Assembly: GCF_017086445.1 (NCBI RefSeq)
Contig: NZ_CP070968.1
Span: 3,236,603-3,300,602, forward strand
Direction of reading: 5' to 3'
From: Brevundimonas fontaquae
GTDB lineage: Bacteria; Pseudomonadota; Alphaproteobacteria; Caulobacterales; Caulobacteraceae
Length of the DNA stretch: 64,000 nt
Made by a program: the position numbers and the translations under genes. The first letter of the stretch is position 1; each line of letters starts with the position of its first letter. The notes under the pieces were generated by a model. It had not been told where the DNA came from and did not search any database. It saw only the letters and a program-made list of their open reading frames with translations. This document shows positions 8,752-18,254 of this stretch, piece by piece.

Positions 8752-9365
8752 CAACCGCACCCCCAAAGGTTCGCCCCCGCGATCGATCCGCGACCGAAAC
8801 CGCCATCGTCGAGGCCGCCCGCCGACTACTCCTCCGCGACGGCTGGACAGCGCTGAATGTCCAGGCTCTGGCCGCCGAGGCGGCCGTGGATCGCAAGTTG
8901 ATCTATCGCTATTTCACCGATCTCGACGGCGTGGTCGAACGCCTGGCCGCACGAGCAGACATCTGGCTGGGCCAGGCTCTGGCGGAACGGCCGCCGTCCA
9001 TGGCGAGCACCTATCGCGACTTCATGCGCGAGTCGGTCCTGGCCTATCTGCATGTCCTGCGCACCCAGCCTCTGGTTCTGCGGATGCTGGCCTGGGAGAT
9101 TGCGCAGGACACGCCGCTTCTGCGACGGCTGGAGGCGGCCCGGTCGCGCGTGATGCAGGACTGGATGGCCGCGCGTCGCCCTCAGATCGCTCTTCCTGCC
9201 GATGGGGACGCGGTCGCGCTGAACGTCATCGTTCTGGCGGCGGTTCAGCACCTGGCGCTGGCGGCTGACGCGCGGGGCCGCTTCGCCGGCGTTGAACTGG
9301 ACGACCAGGGGTGGGCCCGGATCGAGGCCGCGATCGATCGCCTGATGCAGGTCTGGCCGGATTGA
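8748..9365 (+). CDS. TetR/AcrR-family transcriptional regulator
   Basis: 205 residues from the ATG at 8748. The N-terminal TetR helix-turn-helix is clear (ATETAIVEAARRLLLRDG, then LNVQALAAEAAVDRKLIYRYF). The rest is the all-helical ligand-binding domain, with no recognisable ligand signature. A longer open frame upstream, running antisense through DUF4260, is rejected. It diverges from DUF4260 and has two dyads of the same sequence in the shared region, one over its own start, so I infer repression of itself and of DUF4260. Ligand unknown. Confidence 0.9.
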   Translation: MSTAPPKVRPRDRSATETAIVEAARRLLLRDGWTALNVQALAAEAAVDRKLIYRYFTDLDGVVERLAARADIWLGQALAERPPSMASTYRDFMRESVLAYLHVLRTQPLVLRMLAWEIAQDTPLLRRLEAARSRVMQDWMAARRPQIALPADGDAVALNVIVLAAVQHLALAADARGRFAGVELDDQGWARIEAAIDRLMQVWPD

Positions 9366-9420
9366 TCGCCGTGGCGACGGGCGCCGGGAGCCAAAGCCGG
9401 CGCCCAAGCGTTGCCGCCGC

Positions 9421-10251
9421 ATGACCGCCGCCGCGCCCCCTTTGGATCTGCAACGCGAGCGCGCCTATGTCCGCGATCTGGGCCGCGCCTTCGCCGGCGC
9501 CCTGGTGTTCAACATCCCGCTGTTGATGACGATGGAGATGTGGGCGCAGGGCGTGATCATGGACCGCTGGCGGTTGCTGACCTTCATCGTCGCCGGCCTG
9601 CCGCTGCTTTACGGCCTGGCCTATTACGCCGGCTTCTCGAAACGGCGCGGGCCGGTCAACGAAGCGCTGGACACCGCCGTGGCCCTGGCCGTCGGCTTCA
9701 TCACCGCCTCCATGCTCCTGATCCTGTTCGGCGTCGTCGAATGGGACGCGCCGCCCCGCGAGGGCCTGGGCATGGTCGCGCTTCAGGCCATTCCCGGCGC
9801 CATGGGCGCGCTTCTGGCCCGGCGTCAGCTCAGCGGCGACGGCGGGGGCGACACCGATGAAGATCAGGCCTCCTATTTCGGCGAACTGTTCCTGATGGCG
9901 GCCGGCGCCTTGTTCTTCGCCCTGAACGTCGCCCCGACCGAGGAGATGATCCTGATCGCCTACAAGGCGACGCCCGCCCACATCCTGGCCCTGATCGCCG
10001 TCTCCATCCTTCTGCTCCACCTGATCGTCTTCAAGGCGGGCTTCGCCGGTCAGGAAGAGGCCGATCATCCGATCAAGGCCTTCCTGCATTTCACCCTGCC
10101 CGGCTACGCCATCGCCCTGACCGTCAGCCTGTTCACCCTGTTCCTGTTCGGCCGCACCGACGGCCATGCCGTCGCCGGCGTGGTCCAGACCATGGTCGTC
10201 CTGGGCTTCCCCGCCGCCATCGGCGCCGCCGCCGCCCGTCTGTTGGTCTGA
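9421..10251 (+). CDS. TIGR02587 family integral membrane protein
   Basis: 276 residues with about seven hydrophobic segments and a short charged loop (GDGGGDTDEDQ) in the middle. Marks of TIGR02587 are the N-terminal RDLGRAFAGALVFNIPLLMTMEMW and the APTEEMILIA motif in the second half. No biochemical function is known. It is followed 4 bp later by the TIGR02588 gene, and the two families regularly occur as a pair, so they probably form one membrane complex. It lies in front of the thiamine-regulated thiC, but the riboswitch separates them. Confidence 0.83.
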   Translation: MTAAAPPLDLQRERAYVRDLGRAFAGALVFNIPLLMTMEMWAQGVIMDRWRLLTFIVAGLPLLYGLAYYAGFSKRRGPVNEALDTAVALAVGFITASMLLILFGVVEWDAPPREGLGMVALQAIPGAMGALLARRQLSGDGGGDTDEDQASYFGELFLMAAGALFFALNVAPTEEMILIAYKATPAHILALIAVSILLLHLIVFKAGFAGQEEADHPIKAFLHFTLPGYAIALTVSLFTLFLFGRTDGHAVAGVVQTMVVLGFPAAIGAAAARLLV

Positions 10252-10255
10252 CCCC

Positions 10256-10633
10256 ATGCCCACGAAGAAGAAGCCCGCCGCCTCGACCCGCCCTCTGTTG
10301 CAATGGGGCATGGCCTTGCTCGGCGCCGTCATCACCCTGACCGCCATCGGCATCGTGGTGTGGGAGGCGCTCCAGCCCACAGCCCCGCCCGCGCTCAGCG
10401 CCCGCATCGTCGCCGTGGACGTCACCGCCGCAGGCCAGGTCGCGACCGTCCGTGTCCAGAACGACGGCGACGACACCGCCGCCGCCGTGGATATCGAAGG
10501 GGTTCTGGGCGACCAGACCGCGACCGCCAGCCTGGACTACGTCCCCGGCCACGGCCACGCTAAGGCCTACCTCCGCTTCGACGCCGATCCGCGCGCGGCG
10601 GCCGTCTCGGTCAAGGGCTGGTCGGCGCCCTGA
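10256..10633 (+). CDS. TIGR02588 family protein (partner of TIGR02587)
   Basis: 125 residues. A short basic N-terminus, one transmembrane segment (about residues 17-38) and an extracytoplasmic beta-rich domain resembling a CARDB/Ig-like fold (VRVQNDGDDTAAAVDIEG). The gene starts 4 bp after the stop of TIGR02587, so they are co-translated. Both proteins are uncharacterised; the arrangement suggests a small single-pass subunit next to a polytopic one. Confidence 0.78.
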   Translation: MPTKKKPAASTRPLLQWGMALLGAVITLTAIGIVVWEALQPTAPPALSARIVAVDVTAAGQVATVRVQNDGDDTAAAVDIEGVLGDQTATASLDYVPGHGHAKAYLRFDADPRAAAVSVKGWSAP

Positions 10634-10654
10634 GCCTGGGTTATGGTGGCGACG

Positions 10655-12730
<2,076 letters not shown>

Positions 12731-12771
12731 ACACCTAGACAGCGCTTTAGGCCGGGGCCAATAGTCTAGTC

Positions 12772-14076
12772 ATGACCGCATCTAAACAAACCTACCGACT
12801 TCGCGACGTCTTCACGCCAGGCGGCTTGCCTTCGGTAACCTACGTCGGTCGTGAGCACCTTGACCTAGAAGGAAAGATTTCTAGAGCTCGTGCAAAAGGT
12901 TACGCTTTCAACGTCGTGACGGGACCTACAAAGTCAGGCAAATCAGTCCTTTGCCATAAAGTTCTAGATGACTCCCCCCTGATCGTCATCGAGGGCGGTC
13001 AAGTTAAATCTGAAGACCAGTTCTGGCAGCAAATAGCCTACAAATTGAACCTCGCTTCCGCCGCGTCTAAGGGCCGCGCGGATACTACAAGCATCACGAC
13101 TACAGGTGAGGTATCTGGCGGAATACCCGGCATTTTGGGCGGCAAAGGAAGCGGTTCACTTTCGGATGCAGCGCAAGACTCATCAAGCCTAACCTACACG
13201 AACGTCCCAATCATCGCGTCACTTGACAAGATGATAAACGAAGAAATATCCCTGCTTGTTGACGACTTCCACTACCTAGATCATTCGGTTCAAAAATCAG
13301 TTATACAAGCTCTAAAGGGAGCCGTCTTTAAAGGACTTACTGTTTTTTTACTCGCCGTTCCTCACCGAGCATTCGATCCCATTACGGTGGAAAATGAAGT
13401 TGAAGGTAGGTTCAAGCATATCGAAATTCCTGAGTGGAGCATCGATGACCTAGTCCTCATTCCACAACGAGGTTTTGCAGCTCTTGGCGTTGCCGTCGAT
13501 GATAAATCGATTAAGGAAATTTGCGACGAGGCCTTCGGGAACCCGCTCCTGGTCCAAGAGTCGTGTAGCGAATTCTGTCTTCAGAACGGCGTTGAGAAAA
13601 CAGAGACAGAAAACCCTCCTAAAAAGCTAGATCGAAAAAAGCTATACCTAGCCTTCGGGGAGATCGCAGAGAGCAAGGGCTTCCCAAAGTATCAAAAGCT
13701 CAAAAAAGGACCGAATCCGAAGAAGGAACGGTTAGGCCGCAATTTAAAAGGTGGCGCTTCGGATGACATCTATTCCGTCATCATGTCTGCCGTGGCCAGC
13801 CTTGGACCTAAAGCCAGCACATCCTACATAGAAATTCGTGGCGCGATCAAAGAACTTCTTGCTGATGGAGAACCAACGCCGCAGAAGAACGAGATTACAT
13901 CAGCTCTTGCACATATGAGTAAGATCGCAAAAGACAAAATTCAAGGTGAACCGCCTCTTGAATGGGTTAGAGGAGAAGATTCGCTCGTTATAACTGATCC
14001 ATTTCTACTATTTTACATGAAATGGGCTATTAGAAACAAAGGCGCTCTAGAGGTGGTGCCTGATATGCTTCTCTAG
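12772..14076 (+). CDS. P-loop ATPase of unknown function in AT-richer DNA
   Basis: 434 residues. A Walker A motif GPTKSGKS lies near residue 51 and a Walker B-like strand SLLVDDFHYLD near residue 161, followed by an AAA/STAND-like helical part and a C-terminal portion that may be winged-helix (ITSALAHMSKI, then DPFLLFYMKWA, which recalls ORC/archaeal-type ATPases). Between the motifs is a Gly/Ser-rich insertion (about residues 113-142). Base composition and codon use are clearly poorer in GC than on either side, so recent acquisition is likely. The gene lies 41 bp after thiC and 10 bp before the zeta-like gene. I do not recognise a named family; phage-defence or other sensory ATPase roles are possible but unproven. 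Confidence 0.85.
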   Translation: MTASKQTYRLRDVFTPGGLPSVTYVGREHLDLEGKISRARAKGYAFNVVTGPTKSGKSVLCHKVLDDSPLIVIEGGQVKSEDQFWQQIAYKLNLASAASKGRADTTSITTTGEVSGGIPGILGGKGSGSLSDAAQDSSSLTYTNVPIIASLDKMINEEISLLVDDFHYLDHSVQKSVIQALKGAVFKGLTVFLLAVPHRAFDPITVENEVEGRFKHIEIPEWSIDDLVLIPQRGFAALGVAVDDKSIKEICDEAFGNPLLVQESCSEFCLQNGVEKTETENPPKKLDRKKLYLAFGEIAESKGFPKYQKLKKGPNPKKERLGRNLKGGASDDIYSVIMSAVASLGPKASTSYIEIRGAIKELLADGEPTPQKNEITSALAHMSKIAKDKIQGEPPLEWVRGEDSLVITDPFLLFYMKWAIRNKGALEVVPDMLL

Positions 14077-14086
14077 AGACCGCAAG

Positions 14087-14596
14087 TTGCCCACCCTCGT
14101 CCTCCTCGCCGGACCCAACGGCGCCGGTAAAACCACCTTCATCAACGGGTTTCTGCGGGAGCGGACAGAGGCGTTTCAGTTCGTCAATCCGGATGAAGTC
14201 GCGCGAGGCCTGACCGGGGACGGCCCGGCGCGTGATCTGGCGGCCGGGCGGCTGGTGCTGGAGCGGCTGGACGCGCTGACGCGCGCCGGGGCAGATGTGA
14301 TCCTTGAAACCACTCTGGCGACGCGCTCGCACGCCGTGCGCATTCGCCATTGGCGGGCACTCGGCTATCGGGTGGAACTGGTCTATCTGCGCCTGCCTAG
14401 CGCCAACTATTCGGTTGCGCGCGTCGCGCGCCGGGTCGCGCGCGGGGGACATGGCATTCCCGAAGATACCCTGCGCCGCCGCTTTTTGCTCAGCGCCGAG
14501 TATCTCGAAACGACCTACAAGGCAGCCGTCGATGCCTGGAAAATCTACGCCAATGGCGACGACGGTCTCGATCTGCTAGATTGGGGACCGCGATGA
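14087..14596 (+). CDS. Zeta-toxin-like P-loop kinase
   Basis: 169 residues from a TTG at 14087, the only usual start before the P-loop; the frame is closed upstream by a TAG at 14048. Walker A is AGPNGAGKTTF near residue 8, followed by NPDEVARGL and the ILETTLATRSH segment, as in zeta/PezT-like kinases and their chromosomal relatives. Zeta toxins phosphorylate UDP-N-acetylglucosamine, but many chromosomal members are uncharacterised. GC content is high again here, unlike the ATPase upstream. The stop overlaps the start of a 58-codon gene (ATGA), so the two form a unit. Confidence 0.82.
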   Translation: MPTLVLLAGPNGAGKTTFINGFLRERTEAFQFVNPDEVARGLTGDGPARDLAAGRLVLERLDALTRAGADVILETTLATRSHAVRIRHWRALGYRVELVYLRLPSANYSVARVARRVARGGHGIPEDTLRRRFLLSAEYLETTYKAAVDAWKIYANGDDGLDLLDWGPR

Positions 14597-14769
14597 ACAA
14601 GATGCTGATTGACCACGAAACCGCGCTGAAGGCCGCGCGCCGCGCCGCCGAGATGGCGAAGCATGGCACGCGCGAGGAGCAGTCCGGCAAGTTCCTGCCG
14701 CCGCCCGGCTGGAAGGGACATCTGGTCACCGCCGCCGACGCCGCGCCTGCGCCGAAGAAGCGGGCCTAA
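14593..14769 (+). CDS. Small protein coupled to the zeta-like kinase
   Basis: 58 residues from an ATG that overlaps the zeta-like stop by 4 bp. The N-terminal half is a charged amphipathic helix (HETALKAARRAAEMAK) and the C-terminal half is proline- and lysine-rich. It matches no antitoxin family I can name. Position and coupling suggest it acts with the kinase, perhaps as its antidote; in classical epsilon-zeta pairs the antitoxin comes first, so this order would be reversed. Confidence 0.65.
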   Translation: MNKMLIDHETALKAARRAAEMAKHGTREEQSGKFLPPPGWKGHLVTAADAAPAPKKRA

Positions 14770-14773
14770 GCTT

Positions 14774-14935
14774 TCCCTCTCCCGTTGGGAGAGGGCTTGA
14801 GCGTCCAGGAGCGAAGCGATTGGAAACGCGAAAGGGTGAGGGTCGGACCTCGCCCCAGACGCACGCCCCTCACCCTTTCGGCTTGCGACGCGCTTCGCTT
14901 GCCGAGCCTCAAGCCCTCTCCCAACGGGAGAGGGA
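14774..14935. repeat. Long palindromic repeat, 162 bp
   Basis: The outer 29-base arm at 14774-14802 is complementary to 14906-14935 with one indel. Each arm contains its own small hairpin (CCCTCTCCC / GGGAGAGGG). An inner pair, GAAAGGGTGAGGG (about 14829-14842) and CCCCTCACCCTTTC (about 14866-14879), continues the symmetry. Such elements are dispersed in many alphaproteobacterial genomes as REP/MITE-like repeats. It may terminate transcription of the zeta-like unit. Confidence 0.8.
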
Positions 14936-14953
14936 CGAGCGATCTTGCCACCT

Positions 14954-15139
14954 CCTTTCGTCATCCTCCGGCAAGCCGCGTCTTCGCGGCGCAGACCGGG
15001 GGACCCAGCGGCGCGCGCGAGCGCGACCCTGTCGCGGACTCCGTTTTCAACATCGCGCGGCGGACATCGCCTTCGGCGCCGCTGACTTCCGGGTCTTCCC
15101 CCCGCTTTCGCGAGGGTTCGCCCGGAGGATGACGAAAGG
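14954..15139. repeat. Second palindromic repeat, different family
   Basis: An 18-base arm at 14954-14971 is the exact complement of 15122-15139. The interior contains further short dyads (GCCGCG...CGCGGC near 14975-14990 and a GGCGC pair near 15080). It directly follows the 14774-14935 repeat. Together they fill most of the 537-bp stretch between the small protein and the next gene; in the remaining 15140-15306 I see only probable promoter DNA. Confidence 0.72.
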
Positions 15140-15306
15140 CAGGGAATGCACAGCTAGCCCCTCTACCTATGCACGACGTCCCTGCACCGGCCGTTGAAAT
15201 CCCTCGTCTTTCGCGAAATCGACGCCCTCTACCCGATCACGCTTCGGGGCGGCCTTAGACTGGCGGCGCGTCCTGTGTCGGGCGCGGGCGACAGGCCGGG
15301 GATGGG

Positions 15307-16365
15307 ATGGACGACGACCACAGCTATGACGACGGCGGGTTCGAGGGGCCGCGCGATCCGTTTTACGATGCGATGACCCAGCAGGCGCTGGATCAGATCC
15401 GCATCCTGCGCGAGGCGGGTCTGGAGCAGACGTATCGCGACGCCCTGCATCACGATTCCTCGCCCGAGGCCGAGGCGGCCTTCTGGCGCGCGCACGGCCT
15501 GCCGATGCATCTGTTGCGGCTGCCCGATCTGGTCACCTCGGACCCCGCCGCGCGCGCGGCCGACCGGGTGCAGAACCGGGGCTATCGCCGTCTGTCGAAA
15601 GAGGCGTGGGAGGCGGCGGGCACGGCCTATCTGGCCGGGTCCACGGCCGAGGAGGTCAGCGCCGTCTATGGCATGGCGGTCAGCACCTTTCGCGCCCGCG
15701 CCAGGGACGAAGGCTGGCGGCGCGAGGATCAGCCCGATCCGCTGCGCGAACCGATCGACCTGGAGGCCGAGACGGCCGACGGCCTGCCCGACTATGGGGC
15801 CATGGCGGCCCACGCCCTGATGCGGCTGAACCGGGCGCTTCAGGCCGGGCGCGCGCTGGAGGCTGCGCGCTGGGTGCGGCTGCACGCCGACCTGACCCGC
15901 ATGTCGGCCGCCCCGCCCGCACCTTCGTCTCCGCCGCCGCCGAAGCCGCCGACGCCGCCCAAGGAACCCGACCTGGGCGAGCGCGCCGCCGCCGTCGCCG
16001 AACAGGTCGGCCTGATCGCCCGCGAAGCCTGCGCCCTCAAACGCGGCGATTACGCCGGCCGCGACGCCCTGATGGCCCGCCTCGAGGCGCTCGACGACCT
16101 GAGCCAGGCCCCGAGATTAGACGAATTAGACGAAATAGACGGTGTTTTTGCCGGGGCGGTGGCGAGTGGCGAGTGGCGAGCGAAGCGGCGCGCAACGCAC
16201 GGCCTCTGGTTCACGCTAACCCCTCGTCACTCGTCACGCGCCACTCGCCACTCGGCTCTCACACCTCCGACGCGATCTTGCGCAGGGCCTCTTCGAACAC
16301 CGAGGCCGGCTGGCCGCCCGAGATCAGATATTTGCCCTCGACCACCACGGCCGGGACGGAGGTGA
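15307..16365 (+). CDS. Hypothetical HTH protein, C-terminus altered by a repeat insertion
   Basis: The frame encodes 352 residues, but only about the first 280 look like real protein. Residues near 107-137 (STAEEVSAVYGMAVSTFRAR followed by DEGWRR) resemble the helix-turn-helix of terminase-small-subunit-like proteins. A proline-rich linker (about residues 201-219) precedes a helical segment. From about 16155 the frame enters a palindromic repeat and then runs antisense through the end of the DsbA-like gene for 107 bp, giving low-complexity Arg/Pro sequence. The ancestral stop was probably near 16150. No prophage genes accompany it. Function unknown. Confidence 0.65.
   Translation: MDDDHSYDDGGFEGPRDPFYDAMTQQALDQIRILREAGLEQTYRDALHHDSSPEAEAAFWRAHGLPMHLLRLPDLVTSDPAARAADRVQNRGYRRLSKEAWEAAGTAYLAGSTAEEVSAVYGMAVSTFRARARDEGWRREDQPDPLREPIDLEAETADGLPDYGAMAAHALMRLNRALQAGRALEAARWVRLHADLTRMSAAPPAPSSPPPPKPPTPPKEPDLGERAAAVAEQVGLIAREACALKRGDYAGRDALMARLEALDDLSQAPRLDELDEIDGVFAGAVASGEWRAKRRATHGLWFTLTPRHSSRATRHSALTPPTRSCAGPLRTPRPAGRPRSDICPRPPRPGRR
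16161..16256. repeat. Palindromic repeat inside the 3' end of the HTH gene
   Basis: GGCGAGTGGCGAGTGGCGAG at 16161-16180 is answered by an inverted copy at 16237-16256 with few mismatches, and CGTCACTCGTCAC near 16225-16236 is a related unit. The repeat carries tandem GAGTGGC heptamers. It has extended the HTH frame and abuts the stop of the DsbA-like gene at 16259, so it may also be a terminator for both. Confidence 0.7.
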
Positions 16366-16924
16366 TGCCGCGTGCGCGCCACAGGTCCTCGGCCTGGCGC
16401 ACGGCCTGGGCGTAGCGGCCCGAGGTCAGAACCTCGCCCGCCTCGGCCCGGTCCAGCCCGGCCTTTTCGGCGGCGGTGGTCAGGACCCCGGCGTCGGTCA
16501 GGTTGCGGTTCTCGGTGAAGTGGGCGGTGAACAGCGCCTGTTTCAGGGCCTTTTGCTTCTCCGGCGCCGTCTCATGCGCCCAGTGCAGCAGCCGGTGGGC
16601 GTCGAAGGTGTTCCAGATGCGGCTGTCGTCGGTCATGCGCATGTCGAAGCCCACCTCGCCCGCCCGCTCGCGGATCATGGCGCGGTTGGCGGCGGACTGC
16701 TCAGGGCTCGCGCCGTATTTGCGGCCGATGTGTTCGACGATGTTCTCGCCCTCGGGCGCGATCTGGGGGTTCAGCTCGAACGGCTGAAAGGCGATGTCGG
16801 CGGCGATCCCCTCGTCCTTCAGGGCGTCCAGGGCCGTGTCCAGCCCGCCCAGGCCCACGACGCACCAGGGGCAGACGACGTCGGAGACGAAGTCGATCTT
16901 CAGGGTCTTGAGCGGAGCGTTCAT
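16259..16924 (-). CDS. DsbA-family oxidoreductase (FrnE-like)
   Basis: 221 residues from the ATG at 16924, which has GAAGG seven bases upstream; an upstream extension is unlikely. Thioredoxin-fold DsbA/FrnE signatures are present: SDVVCPWCVVG with the CPWC active site near residues 18-21, FQPFELNP, and the cis-proline region GITSVPAVVV. There is no signal peptide, so it is cytoplasmic, as for FrnE-type disulfide isomerases. It could also be 2-hydroxychromene-2-carboxylate isomerase-like, but the CxxC favours FrnE. Confidence 0.9.
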   Translation of the reverse strand: MNAPLKTLKIDFVSDVVCPWCVVGLGGLDTALDALKDEGIAADIAFQPFELNPQIAPEGENIVEHIGRKYGASPEQSAANRAMIRERAGEVGFDMRMTDDSRIWNTFDAHRLLHWAHETAPEKQKALKQALFTAHFTENRNLTDAGVLTTAAEKAGLDRAEAGEVLTSGRYAQAVRQAEDLWRARGITSVPAVVVEGKYLISGGQPASVFEEALRKIASEV

Positions 16925-16990
16925 GGCGCGGCCTTCTGGAACAGCGTGTGTTGCATAAGGATATGGCGACGCTGCGCCGACCGGCAAGGG

Positions 16991-17848
16991 CTAACCCAGG
17001 CTCAAATCCCGGGGCGGACGAATGCGGCGCCAGCGCGCCTCCACGAAGGCGAAGGCGCCGAAGGCCATCAGCCCCGCCGCCGTCAGCCCCAGGATCCACG
17101 ATCCGCCCGGCTGGGCCTCCAGCGCGTCCAGCGCCGCCGCCGTCGTCGTCACCTCGCCCGAGCGCGCATGCAGCCCCGCCAGAACCACGAACACCCCCAG
17201 CGGCAGATAGGCGAACCCGCGCGCCGCATAGCCCGCCCGCGCCAGCGCCGTCGCCGTGCCGCAGAAGGCCTTAGGGCAGGCCAGGGCGTCGTCGAAGTCG
17301 TCGCGGATCGCCCGGACGATGTTGCCGACGCCGACGCCCAGCACCACCAGCCCCGCCCCGATCAGCAGCACCTCGCCGAACGGCATCCCCAGCAGCATGG
17401 CCGCCTTCTCCTGGTTCTCGGCCACGCTCTCGGCCTGGGCCGCCGAGGCGTTCGTCGCCTCGCCGAACTCGTCCAGGTATTCGAACACCCCCGACGCCAG
17501 CATGCCGTAGAACAGTCCGCTGACCGCCTGGCCCGCCCGGGTCGTCCAGCCCTTAAGGTCCGTCCCTTCATGGTCTGCGTCGAACACCGCCTGCAACACC
17601 CGCCAGCCGACGAAGGCCCACAGGCCCAGTCCCAGCAGCACCAGCCAGACCTTGCCGAACGGCTGCTCGGCCAGCCAGCCCGCCGCTCCGCTGGTCCCCA
17701 CCGCATCGCCGATCCGGTCCGTCGCCGCCAGCAGGGTCAGCGCGCCGGCCGACAGGTAAACGAAGCCCCGCGCCCCATAGCCGACCCGCGCCGCCCATTC
17801 GATCAGGGTCGCCAGCGGCGGCAGGCGAACGGACTTGGCAGCGTTCAT
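16991..17848 (-). CDS. DUF1206 membrane protein
   Basis: 285 residues. The DUF1206 unit, with the pattern ARVGYGARGFVYLSAG, occurs at the N-terminus and again at ARAGYAARGFAYLPLG around residue 207, with a more diverged unit between. Six transmembrane segments are predicted. The function of the family is unknown. It stands alone, divergent from a small gene across 135 bp that contain a dyad at 17918-17938. Confidence 0.85.
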   Translation of the reverse strand: MNAAKSVRLPPLATLIEWAARVGYGARGFVYLSAGALTLLAATDRIGDAVGTSGAAGWLAEQPFGKVWLVLLGLGLWAFVGWRVLQAVFDADHEGTDLKGWTTRAGQAVSGLFYGMLASGVFEYLDEFGEATNASAAQAESVAENQEKAAMLLGMPFGEVLLIGAGLVVLGVGVGNIVRAIRDDFDDALACPKAFCGTATALARAGYAARGFAYLPLGVFVVLAGLHARSGEVTTTAAALDALEAQPGGSWILGLTAAGLMAFGAFAFVEARWRRIRPPRDLSLG

Positions 17849-17917
17849 GAGGCGTCTCTGGGCGGCGTCAGGACGCCCTCAACGCTGTGACGACGACAAA
17901 GGCTCCGCTTCACCCTG

Positions 17918-17938
17918 TGTCGACATCCGACAGACGCC
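17918..17938. promoter_or_regulatory. Dyad element, copy A (related to 18255-18275)
   Basis: TGTCGA, three bases, then CCGACA followed by GACGCC. It matches the element at 18255-18275 in 17 of 21 positions. It lies between DUF1206 and the small gene, 46 bp before the latter's start. The shared sequence suggests a common regulator or promoter element. Confidence 0.4.
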
Positions 17939-17983
17939 CGCAGGCGTATGCCGCTAAGGTTCGCGTCCTTGGGAGGCGTTCAG

Positions 17984-18166
17984 TTGAACATCTACGAGTT
18001 TCACTTTTTCGACGAGGCGGATCGCCGCCCCCTTCTCGACTTCTTCGACGGGGCCGACGACGCATCGGCGTTGGAGGCGGCGAGGACGCAGCTCTCGCAT
18101 CATGCCTCCTGCGCGGGAGTGGAGGTGCTGGAGGCAGGTCGTCTGGTCGGGCGCGTCACCCGCTGA
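17984..18166 (+). CDS. Small conserved-looking protein, TTG start
   Basis: 60 residues if translation starts at the TTG at 17984. I chose it because GGGAGG at 17971-17976 is spaced 7 bases from it, a near-ideal ribosome binding site; an ATG at 17948 would put that site inside the gene. The product begins MNIYEFHFFDEADRR and ends with EAGRLVGRVTR, a compact alpha/beta-looking protein without a domain I can name. It lies upstream of the Crp/Fnr gene in the same orientation. Confidence 0.62.
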   Translation: MNIYEFHFFDEADRRPLLDFFDGADDASALEAARTQLSHHASCAGVEVLEAGRLVGRVTR

Positions 18167-18254
18167 GCGTCCACCCCGCTCTGCTCGCTGGCGTACACAA
18201 TACGGTAAACACACGACTTTTCCCCAGCAAGCCGCGTGACATATAGCAACGCTG

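Noticed and set aside
14774..15139. CRISPR array
   Set aside because: The repeats are inverted arms of palindromes, not regularly spaced direct repeats, and no cas gene is present.
12731..15306. Prophage or integrative element around the AT-rich ATPase
   Set aside because: No integrase, transposase, tRNA end or flanking direct repeats are visible; only the ATPase gene is atypical in composition.
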